From assembly GCA_002049455.2 (NCBI GenBank), contig KV918764.1, positions 248,001-312,000 of the forward strand: 64,000 nt of DNA, in the 5' to 3' direction. Positions within the stretch are counted from its first letter, which is position 1, and each line of letters starts with the position of its first letter. Both the position numbers and the translations under genes were made by a program. This DNA comes from Porphyra umbilicalis. Lineage: Eukaryota > Rhodophyta > Bangiophyceae > Bangiales > Bangiaceae. This document shows positions 53,880 through 64,000 of this stretch, piece by piece. Under the pieces are notes generated by a model that worked only from the letters and a program-made list of their open reading frames with translations, did not search any database and was not told the DNA's origin.

Positions 53880-55253
53880 TGCCGCCGACGGCTCCCCCAC
53901 CCCCCCCCCGGCGGGCGCCACCCCCCCACCCCCCCCCCCGACCGCATCCCCCGCAGCGCTGCCCCCCGCACGAGCAGCCCAAACGGGCGCCCCCCCCCCC
54001 CCCCCCCCCCCCCATCCCTCGGAGCTCCCCCACCACCGCCACCACCCCCACCAGCGGCGGCGCCACGGCGACGACGCGCCCCCACAGCACCCGCGCGGCG
54101 GCGGCGGCGCGCCCCCCCCCCACCGGCCCCGTGTCGAGCACCGCCGCCGCCACGACGCCGACGGCGTCAAAGGTGGCGTCGCCGAGGCGGTCGAGGGTCT
54201 CTGCCAGCGCCACGCCCGTCGCGCCAAACGCGTGCGCGGTGGCCGGCGCGTGGCCGGTCGCCGCCGCGAGGTAGTAGACGCACAGGCGGCGGCGGGTGGC
54301 GGGGGGGACGCACCGCACCGCGGCGGGGGCGGTGACGCTCAGGGCGCCGGTCGTCGGGTCGACGGCGAGCGCCGAGGGGGGGGCGCCGACCCCGTGCACG
54401 AGCAGCGCCTCGCCAATGGCCGCCGCGACGGCCTCGACGTACGCGGGGCGGGTGGTGGGGGGGGGGGGGGAGGGGGGGGGGGGGAGCAGCGACCGCCGCC
54501 GCCGGGGGGGGGGGCGCCACCCCCGCCGGCGGGCGGGCGGCGGCGGCCACCGCCGCCAGCACCGCCTCCACGTCGACGGCCGGCACGGTGGCGGCGGGCG
54601 GTGCCGCCGCCTCCCCCCCCCCCCCCCCCTCCCCCCCCCCCCCCCCACCGGCGGCGGCCCAACACGGCGGCCGCGGCGGCCATGGCGTCTGGGGGAACCC
54701 CCCCCCCCCCACCGCCGCATCCACCAGCGGCGGCAGGCGCGGCCACACCCCCCCCCCCCCCCCACACGCGGAGCCCCCCCCCACCACCGCCGCCACCGCC
54801 CGCCCGTGCGCCGCGTCTGCCGCCAGCCGCCGGGCGTGGCGCGCCGCCGCGCGGCGGGCGGGGGCGCCCCCCCCCCCCCCCCCCCCCCCCCCGGCCGCGG
54901 CGTCGCCCCATCCACCCACGCAAGCCGCCCGAGGGCGGCCGCCCAGGCGGGCGGCACCCCCCCCCCCCCCCCCACACGCCGACCCAGGCGGCGACCGCGT
55001 GTACGCCGCCGCCCGCGCGGCGGGCGGCCGCCGCCACCCCCGCCGCGGCGCGTGCCGACCGGGGGGGGCGCCGCCGCCGCGGCCACGGGCGGGGGGGGCG
55101 GACCGGAGGAGGGCGCGCCCGACGGCGCCCCACACGCGCACCGCGCGGTGGGCGGTCGGCGCGGCGGCGGCGGTGACCGCAGAGGCGGCGTGGAGGGTGA
55201 GCGCCGCGGCGAGCCACGGGTGGCCGCGGCGGCGGCGGCGGCGGCCGCGCCGC

Positions 55254-55288
<35 letters not shown>

Positions 55289-55407
55289 CGCCGCGCGGGT
55301 GAGGGGGGGGGGAGTGCCAGCGTCAAGGCGGCGAGTGCGGCGGCGCGGGCGGCGGTGGCGGTGGCGGCGGCGACGAGGCGCGCAGCGGCGGCCAGGCGCC
55401 ACCGCAT
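53880..55407 (-). CDS. Unrecognised protein, frames broken by G/C runs
   Basis: An ATG at 55405-55407 (MRWRLAAAARLVAAATATAA) starts a protein with an Ala-rich hydrophobic leader, possibly a signal or membrane anchor. Protein-like pieces follow in changing frames: HPWLAAALTLHAASAVTAAA, VHAVAAWVGVW, PAWAAALGRLAWVDGATP, then a good block near 54430-54000 (YVEAVAAAIGEALLVHGVG, RRRLCVYYLAAATGHAPATA, ALAETLDRLGDATFDAVGVV). Between them are runs of C of 10 to 24 bases where the phase shifts. The stop cannot be fixed; the gene converges tail to tail with the copine. No family is recognised. Confidence 0.5.
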
Positions 55408-57797
55408 GGCGGGTGGGGGGGACCGGGGCTGGGGGTGGGCGGTGTGGGGCGGCGGCCGACGCGGAGGGGGGGATGGGGGGCTGCCAGGGGGGGGGGGGGA
55501 GGGGGGCAAGACGCGGTTGACGGGGGGGAGATGGGGGGGGCGCCGCCAGGGGCGATGGGGGGGGACGCACACCGGGGCGGGGGTGCAGGGGGTGTGCCTG
55601 CGCACAGATGGACGCCGCGCCGGCGGAGAAAACGGCGCCGGTGCGTGGCGCAGCTGGGGAGGCCGAGGACGACAACACGATAAAGTGGATGCATTGATAC
55701 ATCCCCTTTTTTTGTGATACTGTACGAATCAAAACTTTCTTGAAGAAAGCCAGTCGCTTGCATTTCCTCGGGTTTTTCAAAGATCCAGAATTCACCTGCC
55801 GCGCCTGGGGTACGCCCAGTTAAGGGCGGACATCAGGATTAAGACACGTTGCTGCCTTACAGCCGCCACGTAAGAATATCCACACGTGCCCGGCGCAATC
55901 GATCTTCTTGCCCCTGCTACGAACGTTGGTCTTGCTCCTGCCCCACCGTCGTCACCGACCCCGCCGGATCCCAGAATTTGTACTGCTGAGACCGCAGTGT
56001 GTGCTTCTTCCTATTTCTGTTGCGCTGGTGGAGTTTCTGTGGCTTCCTCCCGTCGTATCATGTCGTCGTCGTCCGCCGGCGCCCCCGCCCCGCCGATGGG
56101 CGCGCAATTGTTCATACACATGGCTCTGAACCAAGCGTGAACCAGAACGTACTTTTACGGTCGTTTATGCCATCGTATGGAGCTTTTCACGCTCATCAAT
56201 GCTACACGGTTTGCTACGCGATTCTGACACCTCTGGGTGGGGCACGGCGTGAAGTAGGTAGCCAAAGTTTTTACTTTTTTCTGGCAGGGCGAGGGAATAT
56301 CAGGGGAGAAAAAACTGTTGCTTACGGTACACAAAGTGCCCCACTGAGCCCGTCCACCGCTGGTCAATAATTCGCCATGGGCGCCGGGTAGTGCACGCGG
56401 GTGGTGATTAGACACTCGTGCTTTGCTACCGCTATTTCTTTTTCCAGAGAAGCCGCATGTTGGGCACTGTGCCCCCCACCGACTGCCGCCCGGACAAGAA
56501 CATGTGGTGATGCGGTGTGTCCCGATCAAGCGCCAGCGCGGAGACGACTCGGACATGCGATTGGTTGCGTCGGCTGTCTTTCTTTTTCTGAATGAGGCGG
56601 ACGGTGCAAGAGACCCCGAAAAAAGGGGCTCCCACAAGATGTGATATGGCCTCCTCAGGTGGGATTCTGAGACACGAGAGCTAACTGTTAGACACGACGA
56701 AAAATATGCTTGACACGCACTCCAAAGCAGAGAAACACGTTGGAAACTGCTTACAGAAGCCTATGTAACCAATAGATGTGCCGGAATCCTGATGTCCGCA
56801 TCTGACCCGTCTTAACTGGGCGTGGGGGATACACGCGGCGTCGAGCGGGTATCCGCCTGTGCCGCGTCGGCCACGACGAGGGCGATGGCGGGGGCGTGAC
56901 CCCATGTTTTCCTTGCCATGGCACTTCGGCACCCCCACTGGCTGGTTCTTGAGCCTGGAATGCCAGCGTCACGACTTGCAGGGTGGCTACCGCGGGGCAC
57001 CGACTGCTGGGCATGCACACCGTGACTACTGTACCGTGCGCCGCGTTCCACAGTGGAACTCCCTCGTGCGTGCCCGTGACGATTGCGCGCGGCATCCGCC
57101 GCGGCCACTAGACAAGAGTCCCGCGCAGCCGTGGCAAACCCGCTGAATCCGGCCTGTGGCGGGTGCTGGAGAGGGCGGGGGCAGGGGCTGGGGGTCGCGA
57201 TCCCTCATAGTCTCCAAGGCGCGGCGGTGCGATCCCATGAGCGTTGCTGCATCGCGTGCATTTGGACGCACGGCCTCGTCAGAAACCACGAGAACACCCC
57301 TTGGCGGGGACTGGACGTGGGCCGAGGAGGGCTCGCAAGACAAAACAATGCGTAAAGAAAGTCAAAAATATTTTGGGGTGAACAGTGAATCAAAAAACAC
57401 CCACAGTTTTTTCCCCTTTTTCGATGCGTGGGCGACTTTGCTGCGCGACCCCCCCCGCCCCTTTCCAGCGTGGCGCGCGTGCGGCCGTGGCTGCGAGTGC
57501 CGGCGACGCACCGTGACGGGGCTCGCGCCGCCGGCACGCAGGCGGCAGACGCGTGCGCGCTACAACAGCGGCTTGTTCAGGCCTCGCCCGATATTTTGAC
57601 AGAAACTAGCGCATCGTGCCCCGCGTTGGCGGCGCCGAGCCACGCGCGTGCGCCGACTTGGCGCCCGCACGCGGGTTCATTGGTAAAAAAAAGAAAAAAG
57701 GCGGTCAAGACGTGAGTGGAGCGCTTGGATCCCTGTGCAAAAAAGTCCTCCCCTCAACCCCAAAAACGGACGCGCGACCCACGCCCCGTCGGTCGCC
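55408..57797. other. Mostly no gene; inverted-repeat element 55807-56828
   Basis: 55408-55700 is G-rich upstream sequence of the gene before it. From 55680 the base composition drops to near 50% GC, unlike its neighbours, and contains the inverted-repeat element. 56830-57797 is mixed with no recognised gene. Confidence 0.5.
55807..56828. mobile_element. Possible 1.0-kb DNA element with imperfect inverted ends
   Basis: 55807-55840 (GGGGTACGCCCAGTTAAG then GCGGACATCAGGATT) is the complement of 56785-56828 with an extra eight bases in the right arm. The inside is clearly less GC-rich than flanking DNA and has only short open frames, one reading MPGAIDLLAPATNVGLAPAP. Target duplications were not seen. 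It is probably an old non-autonomous element. Confidence 0.45.
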
Positions 57798-57806
57798 TCA
57801 CGCGCG

Positions 57807-57872
<66 letters not shown>

Positions 57873-59431
57873 GCCTTCCCCCCCCCCCCCCTCTGGCAGG
57901 CGACACATGGCGCCATCCTCCCCACACGGCGCCGCCCGCGCGCCCGGGTGGTCGGCCCACACGCGGGGCACGAGCCCCCCCCCAGAGGCGTGGAAGAGCG
58001 CCCACTCCAAGCGGCGGAAGGCGCGGCTGCCGTCGAGCAGCCGGTTGCACACGCCCGAAAAGCCGCAATAGCCGCCCGCCGTGACGGCGCGTCGGGGCCC
58101 CGCCCGGTCGGCGCCGACCACCGCCGCCGCCGCCGCCGCCGCCGCCGCGCAGGTGCACGGGGGCGGCGGCGGCGGCGGGGCACGCGGCCGCAGGCGCGGC
58201 CACGGGCGCGCCGGCGGCGGCGCCGCGCGGCACGCCCCGCAGCGCGCGGCGGCCGTGGCGGCGGTGGTCGTGGCGCCCGCGCCCGGGGCGGCAGCGGCGG
58301 CGGCCGCCGACGCCGACGCCGCCGCCGCCGCCGCGCCGACCGCCTCGACGGCGGCGGCCACGATCGCATCGGGTGGCGGGCGGCGGCTGAGGAGCCCCCA
58401 CCGCTGCAGCGCGCGCACCGGGGCGGGCGGGCGGGGCATGGCCGTCCACTTGGCAATGGCGGGGAGGAGGGAGACAAAGGTGGCGGTGTAGACCGAAAAG
58501 GTGTGGAGGGCGAGCGCCTGCGGCGGGCACACCTTGAGGGCGAGGAGGAAGGGCGTCACCGCCGCCGTGTTGCCGGCGACGGTGGAGAAAAAGTTGTCTT
58601 CGGCGGGGGGGGGGGGGACGCCCCGTCGGCCCCGCCCCCCCCGTCGGCCGTCGCGCGCGGGCGCGCCGCCGTCTCCCCTGCGGCCGCCGTCGTTGGCGTC
58701 GCCGGCGGCGTCGACGCCCGTGCTGCCGCGGGCGGCGGCGCCTCCGCCGCCCCCCGCTGCCCCGTCGTGGCCCACTGCCACAGCTGCACGAGGGCGGGGG
58801 TGGCGCCCCCCCCCCCCCCGCCCCCGTAATTCACCGACGCCCACACGAGGAGCCCCGACAGCGCGTCGGCGGCAATGGCGGCGGCCACGACGCCCGCGCC
58901 CGCCGCCACCGCGTCGGGCACCGTCCGGATGCGGGCGACGACGTCGAGGACGATCAAGTCGCACGCAATGTCCGCCGCAATGACCACGACCGTGGCGGCG
59001 GCGCGGCGGCGGGCCTGCTCGGGCGTCAGCGGGGTGGCGGGGGGGTCCCGACGGAGGCTGATGGGCAAGAGTTGTACCGCCGCCGCCGCGTCGGCCGTCG
59101 GCCCCGCCGTGGCGGCGGGCGCACCGCGCGCGTCGGCCGTCGCCGCCCCGCGGTGCACGTCAGGCCCGAGCACCGTCGGCTCCCCCGCCGTCCCGTCGGG
59201 GCGCTGCTCCCACCACAGAAGGTCCGTCACCCACGCACACAGGCCCCCGTCGGGCGCCCGCGGCGGGGGGCCGGCGGCCACCGCTACGGCCCGCCGCCGG
59301 CGGGCGGGCGCCACCGCCACCGCACCGCCCGCGCGGCGAGAGAGCGGTGGCGCGGCGCGCCCGCGCCGGCGCGCCCCCGCCAGTGGGGCGGGCGACACAA
59401 ACGCGGCGGCGGTGGCGCGGCGGGGGACCAT
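57798..59431 (-). CDS. FAD4/Kua (PEDS1)-family protein lacking histidine motifs
   Basis: The ATG at 59429-59431 (MVPRRATAAAFVSPAPLAGA) begins an Arg/Ala-rich leader like a plastid transit peptide. Blocks match plant FAD4 in order: AADALSGLLVWASVNYG (FAD4 ADLGSGVYHWAIDNYG), EDNFFSTVAGNTAAVTPFLL, LHTFSVYTATFVSLLPAIAK, VRALQRWGLLSRR (FAD4 ALQDMGLLVSRR) and GGYCGFSGVCNRLLDGS with WALFH. FAD4 makes trans-3-hexadecenoic acid on plastid phosphatidylglycerol; Kua/PEDS1 makes plasmalogens. The metal-binding histidines of the family (YHW, GHH, FHAWAH, HxxHH) are missing: the same places read LVWAS, no GHH, IAKWTAM and RRPPPDA. A 100-residue Ala-rich insert precedes the last block. The phase changes at the G run 58603-58617. 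The protein ends in a proline tract encoded by the GGC repeat 57807-57870. Confidence 0.72.
57807..57870. repeat. GGC trinucleotide repeat, about 21 units
   Basis: This is a nearly pure (GGC)n array with one GGT. It lies at the 3' end of the FAD4-like gene and encodes polyproline or polyalanine depending on phase; length errors are likely here. Confidence 0.85.
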
Positions 59432-61466
59432 GGTCGCAGGGGAGGGGCCGGCGCGGCCGACGCCCCCGTCGGTGTCGTTGAGGGAGCGACGGCGGGGAGG
59501 GGGGGGAAGGGGGGGGCGGCACGACGCAGATGCCCACGCCGTCCCGGCAGCCGTCACGGCGCGGTGCGTTTGCGCGGCGGCGGCTGCGCGCGTCGGTCCC
59601 AACGGCCGACGCACGGCGGTTGGGGGCGCGCGGCGGCCTGCCCCGCCGCTCCGGGCACGGCCCAAGTGGCGCGCGCGCGCCGCGGGCGGGCGCCCCAGCG
59701 TGGGCGGCGCGCCGCCATGCAGCGCCGGGGCGTCTGCTTCCCCCCCCCCCCCCCCCCCCCCCGCCAGCGGCCGTTGGGGCGACACCCGCCGCCGCCGGCG
59801 GCGGCGTCGACCTGCTGGCGCCCGCCGCGCGGACGCAATTTGGCGGCTGCCGCGCCGCCCCCCCGGCCGGCCGCCGATTGGTCGGCCGGGGCTTCCACCC
59901 CGCGCGACCCGCCCCGTGCGTCGGCGGTCGCCGCGTCTTCTACGGGCGTGCCGTGCCGTGGGGCGGGGGGGGGGAAAGGGCGCGGACGGTGCGCCGGCCG
60001 ACTGGCGGCGGGCGGCGGGCGGCCGGGGTCTTGCCACGCCGCCGCGCGGAAACGGTCAGCGGGGGGGCGGGGGATGGGGCAACCGCAACGCGGTCGGGGG
60101 TACCCGCGCGTCGCGCGGGCCGCGGGCGTCGAGCCACTGCGTTGAGTTGTATTGCCAAGGCAACCCTTTCCCCCCCCCGCTGCCGTCCCCTTTTGCCGTG
60201 GCAGCCGACACCGCCTCGCCGGCACCGACGGTCGGCGGCACTGAGAGACAGGTTCCACGCGCACAGGCACCGCCCCAACAGCGCGGCGGCGGGGGGGGGG
60301 GGGGGGCGGCGGCAGACACTGACCCGCCCGCCACCGCCGCGCGGCGGCGTGTCGGGGGTGGCGCCACCGGCGGCGGCGGTGTGCCGCGCACACTGCCGTT
60401 CGCCCGCCGCACTAGAGTGGAAGATGGGGCTCGGTACATCCTGTACGCTGCTCGTACTATGTATTGGTTCCTACAACGGATGGGAGATTTTTTCGGTTGG
60501 TTGGGTAGCCATTACAGAAGAAACGCGAATCCATTGCTGGTGCGTGCGGCACTCGCGTGCCTCGCCGCTGCGTCGATGGCCCGACCGTGGCGTCTGGAGA
60601 GGGCGCAGCACGTCACACGGCTGTCACCAGACTGCATCGACGGTCCCGCCGGCCGAGGCGCAACGAGGACCCCGTGGCAAACAGCACAGCCGTGACCGCG
60701 GCGCCGCGGCTCTTCGGCGGAGCGAGACCGCGTGCCTGTGTTTCCTCGCCACAGCCGTCTGGTAGCGTACTCGTGCGGCCGGCGTGGATCGGCGCGGCGA
60801 CCACGTCGCGCGTTGGGTTTCTTTCGTCGACGCCCCTACCTTGCAGGTCCGTTGTGAGGCACCCACCTGCCACGCTGGGCCGCTCGCCCGCCGGTGGGCC
60901 GCGCTGCCGTCGCGGAGAGTGTCATGCGCCGTCCCCATTGACATTGCCGCGGCATTGGTTGGCAGCAAGGTCGGCCAGAGGGACGACCGTCACGGCGCTC
61001 CCTCGTGCGGCCGACGGCCATCTGGTGGGGTCGGCATGCAGCCTTGACAGGGTTCCGGCCAACAGCCACGCGCCGCGCTGGTGGGGACCCCATTGGCGTC
61101 AGACTGCGAAAGTGCTGGCGCAGCTGAGCGCGACGGTGCTGACAGTCATGGGTGTCGAGGGTGAAACCGTACCCGCTGGACCGGCGCTCGTGGGCACTCC
61201 TCGTGGGGGTGAATACAGGCGCGGGGCACACCGTCTGACCGGCGGCCGTTGGGGCGAGCGGGCAGGGAAAAAGGTCACGGAGGGCAATTGCTTGCTGTTT
61301 CTCCATGAACGCGGCTCCAGACATCAAGAGGCGTCGCCTCCAGACGCGGGCGAGGCGCTCCCGTCTGCCCCAGGAGCGCAAAAAAGCTTGCAATGCCATA
61401 AACACGGCGCCCACCATCGCACCTCATCCGCCGCCACCGCCACTACACCCCGCCCCGCCACGTCGG
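59432..61466. other. No recognised gene; G/C-rich upstream and downstream flanks
   Basis: Upstream region of the FAD4-like gene and 3' flank of the methylesterase gene. Long open frames here are Arg/Pro/Gly-rich by-products of base composition. A short unbiased patch at 60410-60560 (GGTTCCTACAACGG) holds no gene. Confidence 0.5.
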
Positions 61467-62988
61467 CTAGACCCGCCGCGGCACCACCGGGCGGCGCTGT
61501 TGGAAAATGGCCGGCACGCTCGTCCCGTCGTCCCCCCCCGCGCCGATAAACAAGTTGCGCCGCAGGAAGCCGACGATCGCCCCCGCCGTCGCAAACGGCT
61601 CGTCCTCGTGCACCGCGTGGCCGGCCGACGGGATCATGACGGTTTGGAACTTGCCCTGCATCTGCGCAATCATCAACTCCCGGTCGAGGCGGTCCACGCC
61701 GGCAAGGACGAGCACCTTGGCCACGTTGCAGTGGAGGAAGGCGGCGCTGAGGCCGACAAACCAGCCCCGCCAAAACACCTCGGACTTTTCCAACTGCGTG
61801 CGCCACATCCACCGGGGGCGGCGGTGGGGGCGCCCGCCCCCGTCCGCCGCATCCGCGTCGGGCGCGCCGCCGCCGCCGTCCGGCGGCTGCACCAACACAA
61901 GCTGTGGCGGCACGGAGATGCGCGCGGAGAGCGCGCGCCGCACGTGCCCCGCATTGACCACGTAGCGGATGCCGCGGGGCATGCTCGCAAACGAGCGGGA
62001 GCGGGAGCGGAGCCAGGTGCGCATGTACGGCAGCGCCTGCACGGCGGTTCCTTCCACAACGTCAATGACCACCAGCCCGAGGACGTTGGGCAGGCGCCCC
62101 GACGCGACGAGGCGCGTCGCAATCGCCCCCCCCATCGAGTGGCCGACAATGACCAGCGGCGGGACGGGTGGCCCGCCCGCCGCCTCCCCCCCCCCGTACA
62201 GGGCGGTGACGACGCCGACGGCGTCGTCGACCTGCTGCTCCGCCGATAGCTCGTACTCCCGCGCCGGGTCCGCCGTCACCGAATGCCCGTGCGCGCGCGC
62301 GTCATAGGCCACGACGCGCACCGCGTCGGGGCCCGCCTCGGCCATCACCGCTTCGGCGGTGCGGGCCCAGGAGAGGGCGCAGTGGCCGCCCCCGTGGAGG
62401 AGGAGGATGACCACCTCGGCCGCCACCGACCCGACCGCGTACACCCGGAACGTGTCGGCGCCGACGCGCACGTCGTGGCGCTCGGCAAAGCACGTGTCCC
62501 ACGGGAGGGGGTCCCACTCGCCGCCGACACCGCCGTCGCCAGCCTCCCCGTCATCGCCATCGAGCTGCGTCTCCAATTCCCCAAAGGAGAATGACCCACC
62601 CGACGGCGAGGGGGGGGGGAGCGCCGCGCTGTTGGCGCCGGCGGCGAGAGCGGGGGGGGGAGGGGGGCGCCCGCCCCGGGGGGGGGGCGCCCCCCGCCGC
62701 CAGCGCACGCGCGCGCACCACCTCCCGCGGTGATTTCTCGTCGCCGGGCGTCGGGGGAGCGGGCGGGCGACCGCCCAAGCCGGGTCGCCGCAGCGCCCCC
62801 ATCAAGCCCGACACGGGCGGCCGGGCGGGGGCGCTGCCGCCGCCGCTGCCGCCGCCGTCGCTGCCGCTGCCAACTTCCATCCGATCGCCAAAGGCGCGCC
62901 GCACGCCACTATCTTTGGGTACGGCAGGCAGGCCGCCCCCCATCGGGTCGTCGTCGTCAGGACAGCTTCCATCGCCTTGAGACTGCAT
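61467..62988 (-). CDS. PPME1: Protein phosphatase methylesterase 1
   Basis: PPME1 removes the methyl ester from the C-terminal leucine of the PP2A catalytic subunit. The start is the ATG at 62986-62988 (MQSQGDGSCPDDDDPMGG); the N-terminus has SGLMGALRRPGLGGRPP, like the family's LGRLPSRPP leader. The alpha/beta-hydrolase body is textbook: DTFRVYAVGS, VILLLHGGGHCALSWA, VAYDARAHGHS, nucleophile in VGHSMGGAIA (Ser at 62136-62138), VVIDVVEGTAVQAL with the acid Asp, WRGWFVGLSAAFL, VLAGVDRLDRELMIAQMQGK and the catalytic His in AGHAVHED. Between leader and body, near the G/C runs at 62640-62700, the phase changes, which I take as a run-length error. An acidic linker (ETQLDGDDGEAGDGG) is specific to this protein. 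Confidence 0.93.
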
Positions 62989-64000
62989 GACGGGGAGACA
63001 GCGGGATGGGGGAGGCAAACAACCGAGCAAAGTGCAGTTGGGGGGTGGTAACAAACAGAGGAATCGGAGGCACCGGATGCTAAGCACCAAGGCAAGGAAA
63101 ACAAACGACCACCGAGCAAGTGGCGAGACGCGGGTGACAGCGCAGCAATAGAGGCGGCACGGCTCCCACAACAGGTACCGCGGCAGCACGAGGCTCCCCA
63201 ACCGACGATAAAAAGAAGGAATGGATGTCCTCAAAAACACAAGCACGGTGGGTCAAGGTGAAAGAGAGCACCCAAAGACACGGAGCAGGTGCGACGTCGA
63301 CAGCAGCGCGCACTGCCGTGTCGTTGCCAGTGTCGGGTCGTCGGAGGCTCTCGGAACGGAGACACCCAGTGCTTGATGCAACCGAATTGGCCGTCGGGCG
63401 GCATTTCCACGTGTGCAGGGCACGTGTCAAGCAAGGGATTGATCCGGGTTGATCCCGCATGAAAAGAAGGGTTGGCGCGAGAGCTTGGGACGGTGGGCAG
63501 AGAACAAGCAAAAAAGCACAGCAGCGGCAGTGCCACGTCACGTGTCGGCGGCTGATGCATGAACTCCTGCAACGGCATGCATCCCGGTATGTGCGCACAT
63601 CAGCAGCAAGAGTGAACGCGATGGCAGTTGATGATGCTGTAGACCCACGCGGTGGCTGAAATTCTGCTGTACAAGCTGGCCACGCCGCCGCTTTCAGCAA
63701 GGTGCACGTGCTAACCACCTCGGCCGCAGCAGTTCTGGTGAACGAGGACGTCACAGAGGACGATGAAAAGACGAAAGCTCGGTTGGAGTGCTCGTGTAAA
63801 TTGTGCAGGGCCGAACCCCTTGAGCGTAGAAAGACCTGCTTCTTTCCCTGCGCGTCTTTCTGGGGTGGCAAGCTGCGAGCGTGTCCGTTGCGCTTCTTGC
63901 CTTCTTCAATGCGGTGGGGCTGGGGGGGGTGGGCGTGGGCGTGACGAACAGAGCGTGGGGGGCGGCTCGAGTGGACCTGACCAATACAGTGGCGTTGCGC
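62989..64000. other. Upstream region of the methylesterase gene; no gene seen
   Basis: Less GC-rich than the coding DNA. A long minus-strand frame (63871-63080) is open, but its Cys/Arg/Ser-rich translation has no protein-like block, so I do not call it. Promoter elements are not distinct. Confidence 0.45.

Noticed and set aside
52792-55605. A single 937-codon minus frame
   Set aside because: It runs antisense through the copine vWA domain; only its upstream part overlaps a plausible gene.
57807-57870. CRISPR-like or functional tandem array
   Set aside because: It is a simple GGC microsatellite at a gene's 3' end, with no spacers.
58875-60695. A 606-codon plus-strand frame
   Set aside because: It is antisense to the FAD4-like gene and its upstream region, with composition-driven sequence only.
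63080-63871. A 263-codon minus frame upstream of the methylesterase
   Set aside because: No protein-like block; Cys/Arg/Ser-rich in a pattern expected by chance, and it lies in the promoter position.

Overview
The window looks like nuclear DNA of a GC-rich red alga, most likely a bangiophyte of the Porphyra/Pyropia type. The best marker is a phycoerythrin gamma-subunit (linker) gene at about 41 kb, a protein known only from red algae. Other support is the very high GC of the gene-rich half, mostly intron-poor genes, and two tRNA genes with introns in the D-loop, an arrangement known from the red alga Cyanidioschyzon merolae. No CRISPR array, rRNA gene or bacterial operon was seen.

Left part (1 to about 38.3 kb) is repeat-rich and gene-poor. 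A direct segmental duplication of about 7.5 kb of shared sequence dominates it: copy A is 1-8080 (cut by the window edge) and copy B is 28682-38285. Each copy carries an ankyrin-repeat gene relic, a short minus-strand frame, a divergent tRNA-Leu(AAG)/tRNA-Val(CAC) pair, a CCAAT-box cluster, a 400-bp MITE and a long inverted repeat. Comparing the copies exposes five DNA elements that inserted after the duplication: two in A (159 and 441 bp) and three in B (892, 552 and 628 bp), each with target-site duplications. Between the copies lie a possible transposase fragment, an unrecognised plus-strand gene with an Arg/Ser-rich tail, a broken Ty3/gypsy-type chromovirus on the minus strand, a 60-bp minisatellite and an unrecognised minus-strand reading region.

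Right part (38.8 to 63 kb) is GC-rich and dense in housekeeping genes. In order they are: a plastid-type 151-residue protein with one GT-AG intron (+), phycoerythrin gamma (-), a small secreted protein (+), a TKL/RAF-like kinase (-), histone H2B (-) and H2A (+) as a divergent pair, a copine (+), an unrecognised protein (-), a FAD4/Kua-family desaturase homologue that seems to lack its histidine motifs (-), and protein phosphatase methylesterase 1 (-).

In five of these genes the conserved protein passes from one frame to another exactly at long G or C runs. I read these mainly as homopolymer length errors in the assembly, though small introns are not excluded. The genes are independent units, not a pathway cluster; two of them (phycoerythrin gamma and the FAD4-like protein) relate to the plastid.
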